A DNA stretch of 64,000 bases from Curtobacterium sp. MCPF17_002 (lineage in GTDB: Bacteria > Actinomycetota > Actinomycetes > Actinomycetales > Microbacteriaceae). Shown one piece after another: positions 1 through 9,208 of this stretch. The notes below the pieces were generated by a model. The model saw nothing but the letters and a program-made list of their open reading frames with translations. It was not told the DNA's origin and did not search any database. The stretch is taken from contig NZ_CP126251.1 in NCBI RefSeq assembly GCF_003234115.2, forward strand, positions 1,550,001 through 1,614,000, written 5' to 3'. Within the stretch, counting starts at the first letter, position 1, and every line of letters starts with the position of its first letter. The position numbers and the translations under genes were made by a program.

Positions 1-409
1 CGCCGTACTCACGGACGAACCAGGCCTGCGGGATGCCGAGGACGGCGGCCGCGAATGAGGCCCACGGAGCGACGAGGGTGTTCGTCACGACGAGGTCCGG
101 GCGTTCACGCTCGTACTTCCGGATGATCGCGTTCACCGCGGCGTAGTCGACCGTGGCGAAGGCTGCGCGCTCGGAAGCCGGTGCGGGTTGCGGACTCGGC
201 AGCGCCCACCCGCGGAAACGCAGGGCGTCGTACGCCCAACCGCGCTCGTCGAGTGCCTCGATGAACTTGCCCCGAGGCGCCTTCGTGATGAAGGTCGGCG
301 TCATCGTCGGGTCCTGTTCCTGCCAGTCCTCCACGAAGCGGAGGAGAGACCGCTCAGCCCCGCCGAGGTTCACCGGCGCGGTGGAGTGGTTGGCGAAACT
401 GACGATCAC
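1..409 (-). CDS. Glycosyltransferase, GT4-type N-terminal domain (partial, runs off the window edge)
   Basis: Only the first 136 codons are present. They start at a GTG whose frame is closed by a TAG five codons upstream. The translation opens VIVSFANHSTAPVNLGGAER, and the LGGAERSL segment is typical of the acceptor-binding N-terminal domain of GT-B retaining glycosyltransferases. A later stretch, PDLVVTNTLVAPWASFAAAV, fits the usual 'X lives in Y' strand-helix of this fold. It is divergent from the polymer exporter at 577, so it probably belongs to the same surface-polysaccharide locus. Donor and acceptor cannot be inferred, and the catalytic C-terminal half is outside the window. Confidence 0.7.
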   Translation of the reverse strand, partial: MIVSFANHSTAPVNLGGAERSLLRFVEDWQEQDPTMTPTFITKAPRGKFIEALDERGWAYDALRFRGWALPSPQPAPASERAAFATVDYAAVNAIIRKYERERPDLVVTNTLVAPWASFAAAVLGIPQAWFVREYG

Positions 410-576
410 CTTGTAACCCTACAAAGGTTTCGACGAGTGTTCGTCATCTCGGCACCTTCTGGTGTGAGTGTCACCGCGTCGGACGTGCATGTTGCAACGT
501 GTGTGCGAGAATGTCTCGTCCCCGAATCCCTGTGAGGAGCGCCACGTTGCGCCCCGGAGGAGCCAGCACCCGAAGC

Positions 577-1398
577 ATGACGTACCTGAACGAGCTCATG
601 TCGTCGCGCGAGTTGCTGGCGAACCTCACAGCGCGAGAAGTCAAGGGCAAGTACCGCCGCACGGTCTTCGGGCAGTTGTGGTCCCTCATCAACCCGCTCG
701 CGACGATGCTGATCTACACGATCGTGTACTCGTTCATCTTCCGGGCGCGACTCGAGGTCGGCAATCCCAGCGGGCTGAACATCTACCCGCTCTGGCTGAT
801 GTGCGGTCTGCTGCCGTGGATCTTCGCCCGCAACGTCATCAACTCGGGCATGACGTCGATCGTCGCCAACGGGTCGCTCATCAAGAAGGTCTACTTCCCG
901 CGCATGACGCTGCCGCTCGCCGCGGTCGGTTCGTTCGGGTTCACCTGGCTGGTCGAGATGGGCGTTCTGCTCATCGTCCTCGCCATCGCCGGATCGAAGT
1001 GGTACCTCTACCTGCCCGTCATCGCGCTGACCATGGTGTTCCTCGCCATGTTCGCCGCCGGCCTCGGGCTGATGCTCTCCATCATCAACGTGCACTTCCG
1101 CGACATGCAGCACCTGGTGGGCATCGGCCTGCAGATGTGGATGTACCTGTCGCCGATCATCTACCCGCTGTCGCTCGTCGAGGACGCCGCGAACAAGGCC
1201 GGGCACCCGTGGATCATCCACGTCTACAAGCTCAACCCCATCGAGCGGTTCTCCGAGGTCTTCCGGAACCTCATGTACGACAACCGACTCCCGAACTGGA
1301 CCGACCTGGTCGCGTGCGCCATCGCAGGATTCGCTTCGCTCGCACTCGGCTACTTCGTGTTCTCCCGCAACGAGAAGAAGCTGGCTGAACTGCTGTGA
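577..1398 (+). CDS. ABC-2 type polysaccharide/teichoic acid exporter, membrane subunit (Wzm/TagG-like)
   Basis: This is the integral membrane half of a polymer exporter, about 273 residues with six hydrophobic segments. The N-terminal segment LTAREVKGKYRRTVFGQLWS is the hallmark amphipathic stretch of O-antigen and wall teichoic acid ABC-2 permeases, and SPIIYPLS is the conserved segment before the last helices. The stop overlaps the start of the ATPase gene by 4 bp (GTGA), so the two are translationally coupled. The start is uncertain: ATG 577 is called, with GGAGGAG 14 bases upstream; an in-frame TTG at 547 has a better-spaced GAGGAG, and ATG 499 would add an unlike-family tail. The protein probably flips a completed lipid-linked glycan across the membrane. 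Confidence 0.9.
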   Translation: MTYLNELMSSRELLANLTAREVKGKYRRTVFGQLWSLINPLATMLIYTIVYSFIFRARLEVGNPSGLNIYPLWLMCGLLPWIFARNVINSGMTSIVANGSLIKKVYFPRMTLPLAAVGSFGFTWLVEMGVLLIVLAIAGSKWYLYLPVIALTMVFLAMFAAGLGLMLSIINVHFRDMQHLVGIGLQMWMYLSPIIYPLSLVEDAANKAGHPWIIHVYKLNPIERFSEVFRNLMYDNRLPNWTDLVACAIAGFASLALGYFVFSRNEKKLAELL

Positions 1399-2123
1399 CC
1401 GATGCCGCCGTGACCGTCGACCACGTCTCGAAGCGATTCCGCATGTACAAGGAGCGGAACGACTCGCTGAAGAGCATGGTCATGCGTGGGAAGAAGTCCG
1501 TGCACGAGGACTTCTGGGCGCTCAAGGACGTCTCCTTCGAGGTGCCGCAGGGCACCACGTTCGGCCTGATCGGCAAGAACGGATCCGGCAAGTCGACACT
1601 GCTGAAGTGCCTCGCCAAGATCCTCTGGCCGGAAGAGGGCTCGATCACCGCTCGCGGCAAGCAGGCCTCGCTGCTCGAGGTCGGCTCCGGGTTCCACCCC
1701 GAGCTGTCCGGTCGTGAGAACGTCTTCCTCAACGGGTCCATCCTCGGGATGAGCCGCAAGGAGGTCACCCGGAAGTTCGACGAGATCGTGTCCTTCTCCG
1801 GCGTCGGGCACTTCATCGACCAGCCCGTGAAGAACTACTCGTCGGGTATGTACGTGCGCCTCGGGTTCTCCGTCGCCGTCGCCGTGACCCCCGATGTGCT
1901 CGTCGTCGACGAGGTCCTCGCCGTGGGTGACGCGACCTTCCAGAAGCGCTGCCGCACCAAGTTCAAGGAGATGAAGGAGGAGGGCCGCACGGTCATCCTC
2001 GTCTCGCACTCCATGAGCACGGTCAAGGACATGTGCGACGACGTCGCTTGGCTCAACGAGGGCGAATTGAAGATGATCGGCAAGACGAACGACGTCGTCA
2101 AGGCGTACAACGAAACTGTTTGA
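1395..2123 (+). CDS. ABC transporter ATP-binding protein for polysaccharide/teichoic acid export (Wzt/TagH-like, short form)
   Basis: This is the ATPase subunit partnering the permease that ends at 1398. The Walker A motif is GKNGSGKST (about residue 57), the signature is YSSGMYVRLGFS and Walker B is VLVVDEVLAVGD, all in the order and wording of the polysaccharide-export ATPase branch. At 242 residues the protein stops right after the nucleotide-binding domain. It therefore lacks the C-terminal carbohydrate-binding domain that long Wzt proteins use to recognise a capped chain, which suggests export without terminal-modification proofreading. It starts at GTG within the permease stop codon. 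No further operon gene follows for 245 bases. Confidence 0.92.
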   Translation: MTDAAVTVDHVSKRFRMYKERNDSLKSMVMRGKKSVHEDFWALKDVSFEVPQGTTFGLIGKNGSGKSTLLKCLAKILWPEEGSITARGKQASLLEVGSGFHPELSGRENVFLNGSILGMSRKEVTRKFDEIVSFSGVGHFIDQPVKNYSSGMYVRLGFSVAVAVTPDVLVVDEVLAVGDATFQKRCRTKFKEMKEEGRTVILVSHSMSTVKDMCDDVAWLNEGELKMIGKTNDVVKAYNETV

Positions 2124-2356
2124 GAGCGATAACGACCGTCTCGCTCGAAGTGGTTTGTCCGCAGCAAGACGACCCCTTGACGATCGATTTACGGGACTCA
2201 TCCACCATTGCGACTCTCGCGCATCGGGGGCCAGGCGCCGTTTTTGATCTTGTGCTGCCGGACCGCAGTAGTCTGAACCGGAACGCCCTGGGGGCCGGCC
2301 GTGGCGTTTCGAGTCCGGACGCGACTTCGATTCACTGGCGCGGTCTGCCTCGCTAC

Positions 2357-2362
2357 TAAGAT
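2357..2362 (+). promoter_or_regulatory. -10 box TAAGAT for a leaderless start at 2369
   Basis: TAAGAT lies six bases before GTG 2369. That puts the transcription start at or beside the start codon, and no Shine-Dalgarno sequence is present. This arrangement supports the GTG as the start of the acyltransferase gene. Confidence 0.6.
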
Positions 2363-2368
2363 GCTCAA

Positions 2369-3475
2369 GTGACTTCCGCACCCCTGACGCAAGACGTCCG
2401 CACGCTCCCGCGGAAGCAGCGACTACGGTTCTCCATGCTCGATGGACTCCGCTTCGCTGCTGCGCTCGGGGTTGCGTTCTTCCACTTCACCGCGAAGCAG
2501 CACCAGGCATGGGGGAGACCAGTCCCCGAGGTCTTCCCGCACTTGCACACTTTCACGTCACTGGGGTACTACGGCGTGCACTTGTTCTTTGTCATCTCCG
2601 GGTTCGTCATCCTCATGACTGCTTGGGGAAAAGACATTCCCTCCTTCGTCGCATCGAGGATCAGCCGCCTGTACCCCGCGTATCTCGTCGCTGTCCCGAC
2701 GGCCGCGGTCTTGCTGGGGGTGATCTGGCTCGAGCAGAAGCACATCACCATCTATCAGGTCGCGGTGAACCTGACCATGATGCAGGGCGCATTCGGCGTG
2801 GATCACATCGACGGCGTCTACTGGACCCTCTGGGTTGAGCTGCGCTTCTATGTGCTGATTGCGCTCTTCATGCTCGTCGGCATCACCAGGCAGAGGGTCC
2901 TCGCATTTGCCGCGGTCTGGCCGGTTGCCGCCGCCCTAGCTCGCACCACCAACCAACAGTGGCTCGCTGAGGCCCTGAACGCCGATTATGCCGCTCTGTT
3001 TGCCGGAGGCATGGCGATCTACTTGCTGACGCGTCACCACCGCGACGTCGCCGCCTGGCTGGTGCTCGCGATGTCCGCGTTGCTGGCCGTCGCAGTGCCC
3101 GGCCAGGAAAGCCAAGCCACCCTCGCCAGTTCCACAGGGGTGTCCTTTTCCGGTCACACCACCGCGTTGGTCATCCTGTGCTGCTTCGGCGCCGTTGCAG
3201 TCGTCACCCTGACCCCGCTCGCTCGCGTCCACATCGGATGGTTGACTGGGCTCGGCCTCCTGACCTACCCCCTGTACCTCGTGCACGAGTGGTGGGGTTG
3301 GTGGATGATCCACCTCCTCTCGGGGAAACTGCCGAATTCCTTGGTGCTCGCCATCACTTTCGCGTTCGTTGGAGCGTTCGCTGCGCTCGTCTACTTCTTC
3401 GTGGAGAGGCCTTTCGCGCCGCGTGTGAGAACGGTCGTCGAGAAGTCCCTCCGTGAGTTGTCGACGCGTAGGTAG
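2369..3475 (+). CDS. Membrane acyltransferase, family 3 (OafA/AT3)
   Basis: This 368-residue polytopic protein probably transfers an acetyl or other acyl group to a surface sugar. The opening MLDGLRFAAALGVAFFHF carries the conserved histidine of AT3 enzymes. VHLFFVISGFVILMTAWG is the classic second-helix signature, and VERPF near the end is the usual last-helix motif. About ten hydrophobic segments are visible. There is no SGNH extension. The start is fixed by a -10 box six bases upstream (leaderless). The gene and its flanks use noticeably more A/T-ending codons than its neighbours (for example the TTTTT-containing upstream gap), which hints at recent acquisition of this stretch. The substrate is probably the polymer exported by the adjacent ABC pair. 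Confidence 0.9.
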   Translation: MTSAPLTQDVRTLPRKQRLRFSMLDGLRFAAALGVAFFHFTAKQHQAWGRPVPEVFPHLHTFTSLGYYGVHLFFVISGFVILMTAWGKDIPSFVASRISRLYPAYLVAVPTAAVLLGVIWLEQKHITIYQVAVNLTMMQGAFGVDHIDGVYWTLWVELRFYVLIALFMLVGITRQRVLAFAAVWPVAAALARTTNQQWLAEALNADYAALFAGGMAIYLLTRHHRDVAAWLVLAMSALLAVAVPGQESQATLASSTGVSFSGHTTALVILCCFGAVAVVTLTPLARVHIGWLTGLGLLTYPLYLVHEWWGWWMIHLLSGKLPNSLVLAITFAFVGAFAALVYFFVERPFAPRVRTVVEKSLRELSTRR

Positions 3476-3698
3476 TTCTCGCAACCTCGCTCGTGGTCCC
3501 GTTGGTGCTTTCATCAGGGGCAAACGGACGGAACGCCGGACGATGGCTGCCGGTTCGGGCAAAAGTTGTGCAGGGACGCGCTCATCGCCTTGAATCCGCG
3601 GACGGCTCAAGGACGAGAAGTCAGCGGTCAGCGGAAGTGGTCAACCGATGCCGGCGCGCTTCCTGCCGGAGACGCCTTGCGGCGGTCTGGCGGACCCC

Positions 3699-6341
3699 TC
3701 AGCTCCCGGGCGTGAAGGCCTGCATCGCGCGGAACACCCGCTCGCTGCTCTTCCCATCCCGAAGAGGGAAGGCAGAGCGGGTGCGCTTCGCAAACTCGTC
3801 TGGTTGCGTGAAGCTGTTCTCGGCCAGCCGAAGGAGTTCAATCACCGCATCAGACGCTGACGTGGTCACCGGACCGAATCCGTCGCGATGGTAATCAAAG
3901 TACCCGCGCCTGCCGATGTGGCTTCCGCCGAAGAACCGATCGATGTCGAAGTGCAAGTACACCAACGGGATGTCGAGTAGGGCCGCCTCGAAGCCCAGAG
4001 AAGAGTAATCGGTCACAACGGTTCGAGCGCGTGCCAGCACGTCTTGGATGTTTTCGCTCTCGAAATCGGTGACACGCACACCAGGGTGCATGGCGAAGTC
4101 AGAGAGATAGGGCTTCATGTTCGGGTGCGGCATGAACACGACCTCGCATCCCTGCTCTTCCGCCGCGGCGACGAGTTCACTCGAGGAGAGCAGATCGCTG
4201 TATTCGCGGGCGTAGTCGCTCGAGGAGAACGACTCCGACCGGGACCGTAGGCCGGTTGTCGGATCCACCGCGCCGAGAAGGTAGTGCCGCCAGGTCGGCA
4301 TGATGACGATCAGATTCCGATCAGCGATGGGGACCGCCAGCCGTTTCGCAAGCAGCTTGTCATGGCGAGGCATGCCCGTGAGTACCACCTCGCGATCTGT
4401 GAACGTGTAATGGCCATCGCCAGCGATCGATGCTTGCTCGTCGACTGTGGTCGTGACGAACAACCTGAACGGCTTGTTGTTCAGCCATCGCGACAGGTCG
4501 TAGTTGATCACGCCGTGTTGGAGGAAGGTGAAGTGGTAGCGCTGTCTGCCGAACCGTCGGGTGGGCAGGGGCTGCACAACCGGCTGGTCCGCGTGGGACG
4601 ACGCGTAGTGGACTGCCGACATCATCAAGAGTTCCCAGTCTCTGGAACCGTGCGCCACGAGGCGGAACCCCTCGGCCTGCAGACGGTTCCAGTCCCCGGA
4701 CCCCGGATGCAGCACGAACCAGGAGTTGACTCGTGGGTGATTCTCGCGAACGTAGCGGTAGAGGTGTTCCGCGTTGTCGTTCGCCGCGTGGATCTTGTCC
4801 ATGAACACCCAGGCATCGGCGAAACGCCGCCGAACCCGCTCCGACCGGAGCTGGGCAGACATCCTGCGTTCCGCAAGGGAAGTCCGAGAGAATCTCGAGC
4901 GAAGTTGTCGGAGTTCATTCCGAACGTCCCCGGCGATCCACTGCGCGGACTTCTGGCCGTCCTGAGTGAAGCGACGGTAGACGGCGCGACGCTGTCGAAC
5001 GATGGTGGGTTCGAGCTGCGCGCGAGAGAAACTCTCGGAGACAAGCGAGACTTCGCGGGTCGAAGCCAAGAGGCGACGGCCTTCGACATGAACCTCGATG
5101 CGATGCCCGTTCGGGACCCACAGATGGCGACGCTTGAGGAGTTCGCGGCCGTAGAAACTGAGGACCTCAGTCGTCGCGTGAGCCGGAGCGACCTCCACGC
5201 CGTCGACGACGATGTGTGTATCGGGAAGGTTTCCGGTGAACCAGAAGCTGAGGTGGCTCAACTGCGCACGCTCGTCGACTTCGATCAGACGCGCTTCGAC
5301 CGGACGGTACACGGACGCCTCGTACCCGACCAGGAGAGCGAATCGGACTGCGAACTCCACGCCCATCACATCGAAGGACTTGATCGAGTCCTTGCTCAGA
5401 CCCGCGAGCATGTCACCGACGAGCCCATGGAAGCGGGGGAACGCCTCGACCGGAGCGCCAGCGCTCGGCGAGTGCATGGCGCGTTCGTTCTTGAAGTACC
5501 AGAAGAGGTCGTAGAGGACAGTGTTCTCGAGCCACCGCGGTACTGCACCCTGCTCCTGCGCGATGCGGAGGATGTCGAGGTAGCCGAACTCGATGACGTC
5601 GTCGTACTTCTCGCGCATCGAGTAACTCGTCTGGATCAAAGAGGACTGGTCGCCTCGCCTCCGGTAGTGGTACTTCGCCGACGCGAGCAGGCCCACTTTG
5701 GGATGGGTCTGGAGCAGGAGATACCGCGCGATGAAGTGGGCGTCCTCGAAGTTCGGCTTGACGCGTTCGTCGAACGTCAGCCCTGCTTCGATCACTCGCT
5801 CGGTTCGGAGGAAGGCAGAGGCTGCACTGAGCTGGATCATCGGCTCGGCCGTCAGGTGTGCAATGCGCGTCCCCTGAGCGAACTTGCCCCGCAACGGATG
5901 CTGGTCGTTCAACTCGGTGCCCTCATTGTCGAGGTAGATGAGATGAGCCGAGAGCAGCGCGATGTCCTTCGACCCGTGAAGTCGGATGAACTTCAACGCT
6001 TGGGCGAAGTAGTCGGGATGCAGCACATCATCAGGGTCAGGGAAGGTCAACCACTGTCCTCGAGCGTGCACCAGCCCCGTGTTGCGCGCAGCAGCAGCGC
6101 CACCGTTCTCCTGGCGGATGAGTCGTGCGTGGTGGCCCGGATGGGCGGAAATCCATCTCTCGATGAGCGACGCGCTTGCGTCTGTCGCGCCGTCATCGAC
6201 GAAGATGTACTCGACATCCGCGGCTGGAGCGTTCTGGAGCTCGAGCGAACTCAGGAAGTCCGGCAGCCACCGCTCGACGTTGTACGTCGGGATCACTGCA
6301 GAGATCGTGGGCGCTTCGTTCGACAACGTCTTCTCGTGCAT
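3699..6341 (-). CDS. Bifunctional GT2 glycosyltransferase / CDP-glycerol:polymer glycerophosphotransferase (TagF-like)
   Basis: This 880-residue protein has two catalytic units. Residues about 12-240 form a GT2 (GT-A) domain with ISAVIPTYNVERWLPDFLSS, FVDDGATDAS and the metal site FPDPDDVLHPDY. Residues about 512-870 match the TagB/TagF CDP-glycerol glycerophosphotransferase family: ANDNAEHLYRYV, FLQHGVINYDLSRW, GMPRHDKLL, MPTWR, and VVTDYSSLGFEAAL near the end. The middle 250 residues are not recognised. Such fusions add a sugar and a polyol phosphate to build a teichoic-acid-like chain at the cytoplasmic membrane face; that role is inferred from the families. It is head-to-head with a paralogue at 6512 sharing the same order of domains. 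It starts at ATG 6341 with a weak ribosome-binding site. Confidence 0.88.
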   Translation of the reverse strand: MHEKTLSNEAPTISAVIPTYNVERWLPDFLSSLELQNAPAADVEYIFVDDGATDASASLIERWISAHPGHHARLIRQENGGAAAARNTGLVHARGQWLTFPDPDDVLHPDYFAQALKFIRLHGSKDIALLSAHLIYLDNEGTELNDQHPLRGKFAQGTRIAHLTAEPMIQLSAASAFLRTERVIEAGLTFDERVKPNFEDAHFIARYLLLQTHPKVGLLASAKYHYRRRGDQSSLIQTSYSMREKYDDVIEFGYLDILRIAQEQGAVPRWLENTVLYDLFWYFKNERAMHSPSAGAPVEAFPRFHGLVGDMLAGLSKDSIKSFDVMGVEFAVRFALLVGYEASVYRPVEARLIEVDERAQLSHLSFWFTGNLPDTHIVVDGVEVAPAHATTEVLSFYGRELLKRRHLWVPNGHRIEVHVEGRRLLASTREVSLVSESFSRAQLEPTIVRQRRAVYRRFTQDGQKSAQWIAGDVRNELRQLRSRFSRTSLAERRMSAQLRSERVRRRFADAWVFMDKIHAANDNAEHLYRYVRENHPRVNSWFVLHPGSGDWNRLQAEGFRLVAHGSRDWELLMMSAVHYASSHADQPVVQPLPTRRFGRQRYHFTFLQHGVINYDLSRWLNNKPFRLFVTTTVDEQASIAGDGHYTFTDREVVLTGMPRHDKLLAKRLAVPIADRNLIVIMPTWRHYLLGAVDPTTGLRSRSESFSSSDYAREYSDLLSSSELVAAAEEQGCEVVFMPHPNMKPYLSDFAMHPGVRVTDFESENIQDVLARARTVVTDYSSLGFEAALLDIPLVYLHFDIDRFFGGSHIGRRGYFDYHRDGFGPVTTSASDAVIELLRLAENSFTQPDEFAKRTRSAFPLRDGKSSERVFRAMQAFTPGS

Positions 6342-6434
6342 GGAACTTTCTCGGTCGCTGGCTGCTGGTCTCGGTAGCGCGCTCGGATCAGCGAGTGCCC
6401 CAACAGATGAGTCTAGGTCGAGACTGCGGTCCGC

Positions 6435-6440
6435 TAGGCT
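6435..6440 (+). promoter_or_regulatory. Candidate -10 box TAGGCT in the divergent region 6342-6511
   Basis: TAGGCT precedes the gene at 6512 by about 70 bases. No convincing -35 is visible. The 170-base gap must hold promoters for both divergent polymer transferase genes. Confidence 0.35.
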
Positions 6441-6511
6441 CCCGGAGCGACTGACAGCTGCTCATCGCCGGGGAAACGGGCGTGCAGGTGACTCGAGAGG
6501 ACGGATTCATC

Positions 6512-9208
6512 GTGACAACCGCGGTCAACGCTGAACGCTACGACTTCAAGATGGCGGCCGTGATCGCGGTCTACAACGTCGCGAGGTACCTGCCCGAGTT
6601 CCTCGCTTCTCTCGAAGCGCAGACCCTTCCAGTCGAGCAGGTCCAAGTGATCTTCGTCAACGACGGCTCCACGGATGAGAGCCTGGAAGTCCTCGAGTAC
6701 TGGGCACGTGACCGCGCGTCGCATGTCACCGTCGTGGACCAGGACAACCAGTGGGTTGCAGCCGCACGTAACGCCGGCATCCGACACCTTCGAGCGCAGT
6801 GGGTGACTTTCGCCGACCCGGACGACGTTTTCGACGTCAACTACTTCGCGGAGGTCGAGAAGTTCATTGAGCTCCACGGTGACGACTCTGTCGGCATGCT
6901 CGTAACGCACCAGATGCGCCTGAATGAGCAACGCGAACTCGCGAACACGCACCCACTGCGCACCAAGTTCTCGCGCGGCTCGCGCATCGTCGACCTCGCG
7001 GATGACCCGATCATCCAGCTCGCTGTCAACTCGGCGTTCTTCCGAGTAGACCAGATCGCATCGGCCGGAGTCGCTTTCGACGACCGCGTTCGTCCGGTGT
7101 TCGAGGACGCCCACTTCATCGGTCAGTACCTGCTCACGCTCGAGACCGCGCGGGTCGGGATCCTGGCATCTGCGAAGTACCACTACCGAGTCCGCGGTGA
7201 CGGAACCTCGTTGATGGAGTCGCACTTCGACAAGCCGACCAAGTACACCAGCGTCCTGGAATACGGGATGCTCGACCTTCTCGGGCGCGCTCAGCACGCC
7301 CGAGGAGCCGTCCCGAGATGGCTCGAGTACATGGTCCTCTACGACCTGTTCTGGTATTTCAAGAACGAGCGGGCGCTCAACTCCCCGTCGGCGCTCGCGC
7401 CCAGCGAAGTCTTTGACACCTTCCATTCCCTGGTGGCGAAGGTCCGCTCCCGACTGAGTGCCGACGCCATCATCGCGTTCGACATCATGGGTGTGGAGTT
7501 CGCAGTCAGGAAGACGCTGCTCGACGGGTACGGGATTTCCTCCCACCGACCGAACTACGTGCGATTGGCTCGCGTCGATGAGGGACCGCAGCACGTCAAG
7601 CTGAGCTACTGGTTCAGCGGGAACCTTCCGGCCGAAGAGTTCCGGGTCGACGGAGAGAAGGCCACACCGGTGTTCGACACGGTGCAGGAGTACGTTTTCT
7701 ACGGTCGTGCCGTGATGAAGCAGCGCCACGTCTGGCTCCGGCGCGGAAAGCTCACCACCGCGGCGCTCGACGGAACAACCATGCCGATCGCGACCGAGGA
7801 GACCCTCGGGCTGGAAACGACGCTGAACCGACACCAATTGCATCCGCTGATCATGAAGCAACGAGAAGCGTCAGCACCAAGATGGAATGATCTCGACGTC
7901 TCGTTCACGCGCAAGGCCCGTCGGGTAGTGGGCAACGCGCTCCGAGAAGCGCGATCAGGTGCGGTAGGACGGCGGGCCGCTGACACAATGATCGGTCTCC
8001 GCGCGCGGTCGAGACGGTATCGCTCGGAGTTCTCGAACGCGTGGGTGTTCATGGACCGAGACACGAATGCTAACGACAACGCCGAGCACCTGTACCGCTG
8101 GGTGAATGGCAACCATCCGGAGATCAACGCTTGGTTCGTTCTCCGGAGAGAATCTCGCGATTGGGCGAGGCTGGAACGTGAAGGCTTCCGTTTGGTCGCG
8201 TACGGCAGCCCTCGATGGAAGGCGCTCCTGCTCCACGCGATCCATCTGGCGTCCTCCCACATCGACCAGTACGTCGTCGACCCGCTCGACCAGCGGCGCT
8301 ACGGAAGGCTGCCATTCCGCTTCACCTGGCTCCAGCACGGAGTCACGAACTACGACATCTCTCGATGGGTCAACCCGAAGCCCGTCGAGGTGTTCGTCAC
8401 GGTAACGCCGCAAGAACGCGAGGCCATCGCTGGAACAGGCCCGTACTTCTTCAGCGATCGGGAGGTCGTGCTCACTGGTTTCCCGCGCCACGATGAACTC
8501 CTCAGGAAACGAGACGCCGTTCCCGATGTCGAGCGCGACCTCCTGCTGATCATGCCCACTTGGCGCAAGAAGCTCGCCGGGAAGCAGGTTGCCGGTAGCA
8601 ATGAGCGCGTCAAGAACCCCGACTTCATGAACAGCGTCTACGCGCGCGCGTTCAACAGCCTCATCGGTTCACCGCGCCTTCGCGAAGAGGCGCGGCGCTC
8701 GGGGAAGCGGGTGGTTTTCATGCCGCATCCGAACATGCAGCCGTACCTCTCCGACTTTGAGATCCCGGCGTGGGTCGAAGTGTGGGACTTCGAAACCCGG
8801 AACGTGCAGGACGTCATCGCGCGCGCAGCTCTGGTCGTGACCGACTACTCCTCCCTGGGGTTCGAAGCAGCCTTCCTGGACGTGCCGCTCGTGTACTTCC
8901 AGTTCGATGCTGCGTCCTTCTTCGACGGAACCCATGTGGGCCGGCGTGGGTACTTCGACTACGAACGCGACGGATTCGGGCCGGTTGCGCTCGACGTCGA
9001 GTCGGTGGAGGAAGCTGTTGTGCAGGTCGCTGCGGGGGGCTGGCAGTCGGCTCCTGTCTACCTCGGACGAACGAAGGAAGCCTTCGTGACTCGTGACGAG
9101 CGCAACTGCGAGCGCGTGTTCAAGGCGATGCTCGCGATCGACGGCGCGCCACGGCTCTCGATGGAGAAGGACGAACCGAAGACGACAGCTGCGCCGCGAC
9201 TCAGTTGA
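6512..9208 (+). CDS. Bifunctional GT2 glycosyltransferase / CDP-glycerol:polymer glycerophosphotransferase (TagF-like), paralogue of 3699-6341
   Basis: This 898-residue protein has the same architecture as its divergent neighbour: GT2 domain first (AAVIAVYNVARYLPEFLASL, FVNDGSTDES, FADPDDVFDVNY), an unrecognised middle, then a glycerophosphotransferase domain from about residue 508 (ANDNAEHLYRWV, WLQHGVTNYDISRW, GFPRHDELL, MPTWRKK, VVTDYSSLGFEAAF). Key blocks are near-identical to the partner, yet the middles differ, so the pair is an old duplication rather than a recent copy. GTG 6512 is chosen because GAGAGGACGGA lies at proper spacing before it; GTG 6482 and 6488 are possible earlier starts. 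It ends convergently with the next gene, overlapping it by 8 bp. Confidence 0.88.
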   Translation: MTTAVNAERYDFKMAAVIAVYNVARYLPEFLASLEAQTLPVEQVQVIFVNDGSTDESLEVLEYWARDRASHVTVVDQDNQWVAAARNAGIRHLRAQWVTFADPDDVFDVNYFAEVEKFIELHGDDSVGMLVTHQMRLNEQRELANTHPLRTKFSRGSRIVDLADDPIIQLAVNSAFFRVDQIASAGVAFDDRVRPVFEDAHFIGQYLLTLETARVGILASAKYHYRVRGDGTSLMESHFDKPTKYTSVLEYGMLDLLGRAQHARGAVPRWLEYMVLYDLFWYFKNERALNSPSALAPSEVFDTFHSLVAKVRSRLSADAIIAFDIMGVEFAVRKTLLDGYGISSHRPNYVRLARVDEGPQHVKLSYWFSGNLPAEEFRVDGEKATPVFDTVQEYVFYGRAVMKQRHVWLRRGKLTTAALDGTTMPIATEETLGLETTLNRHQLHPLIMKQREASAPRWNDLDVSFTRKARRVVGNALREARSGAVGRRAADTMIGLRARSRRYRSEFSNAWVFMDRDTNANDNAEHLYRWVNGNHPEINAWFVLRRESRDWARLEREGFRLVAYGSPRWKALLLHAIHLASSHIDQYVVDPLDQRRYGRLPFRFTWLQHGVTNYDISRWVNPKPVEVFVTVTPQEREAIAGTGPYFFSDREVVLTGFPRHDELLRKRDAVPDVERDLLLIMPTWRKKLAGKQVAGSNERVKNPDFMNSVYARAFNSLIGSPRLREEARRSGKRVVFMPHPNMQPYLSDFEIPAWVEVWDFETRNVQDVIARAALVVTDYSSLGFEAAFLDVPLVYFQFDAASFFDGTHVGRRGYFDYERDGFGPVALDVESVEEAVVQVAAGGWQSAPVYLGRTKEAFVTRDERNCERVFKAMLAIDGAPRLSMEKDEPKTTAAPRLS

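Noticed and set aside
499..576. Start of the exporter permease at ATG 499
   Set aside because: The added 26 residues (MCARMSRPRIPV...) do not resemble the family and lack a good ribosome-binding site. TTG 547 or ATG 577 fits better.
2124..2368. Promoter -35 partner for the box at 2357
   Set aside because: No hexamer near TTGACA lies 16-18 bases upstream. Only the -10 is supported.
3476..3698. Hidden small gene or terminator in the gap after the first acyltransferase
   Set aside because: Short frames here lack start signals and no stable hairpin was found. I see nothing definable in this gap.
4284..6377. A 697-codon plus-strand frame opposite the TagF-like gene
   Set aside because: The minus strand carries complete GT2 and glycerophosphotransferase motifs. 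The plus-strand translation is low in hydrophobic pattern and has no family wording.
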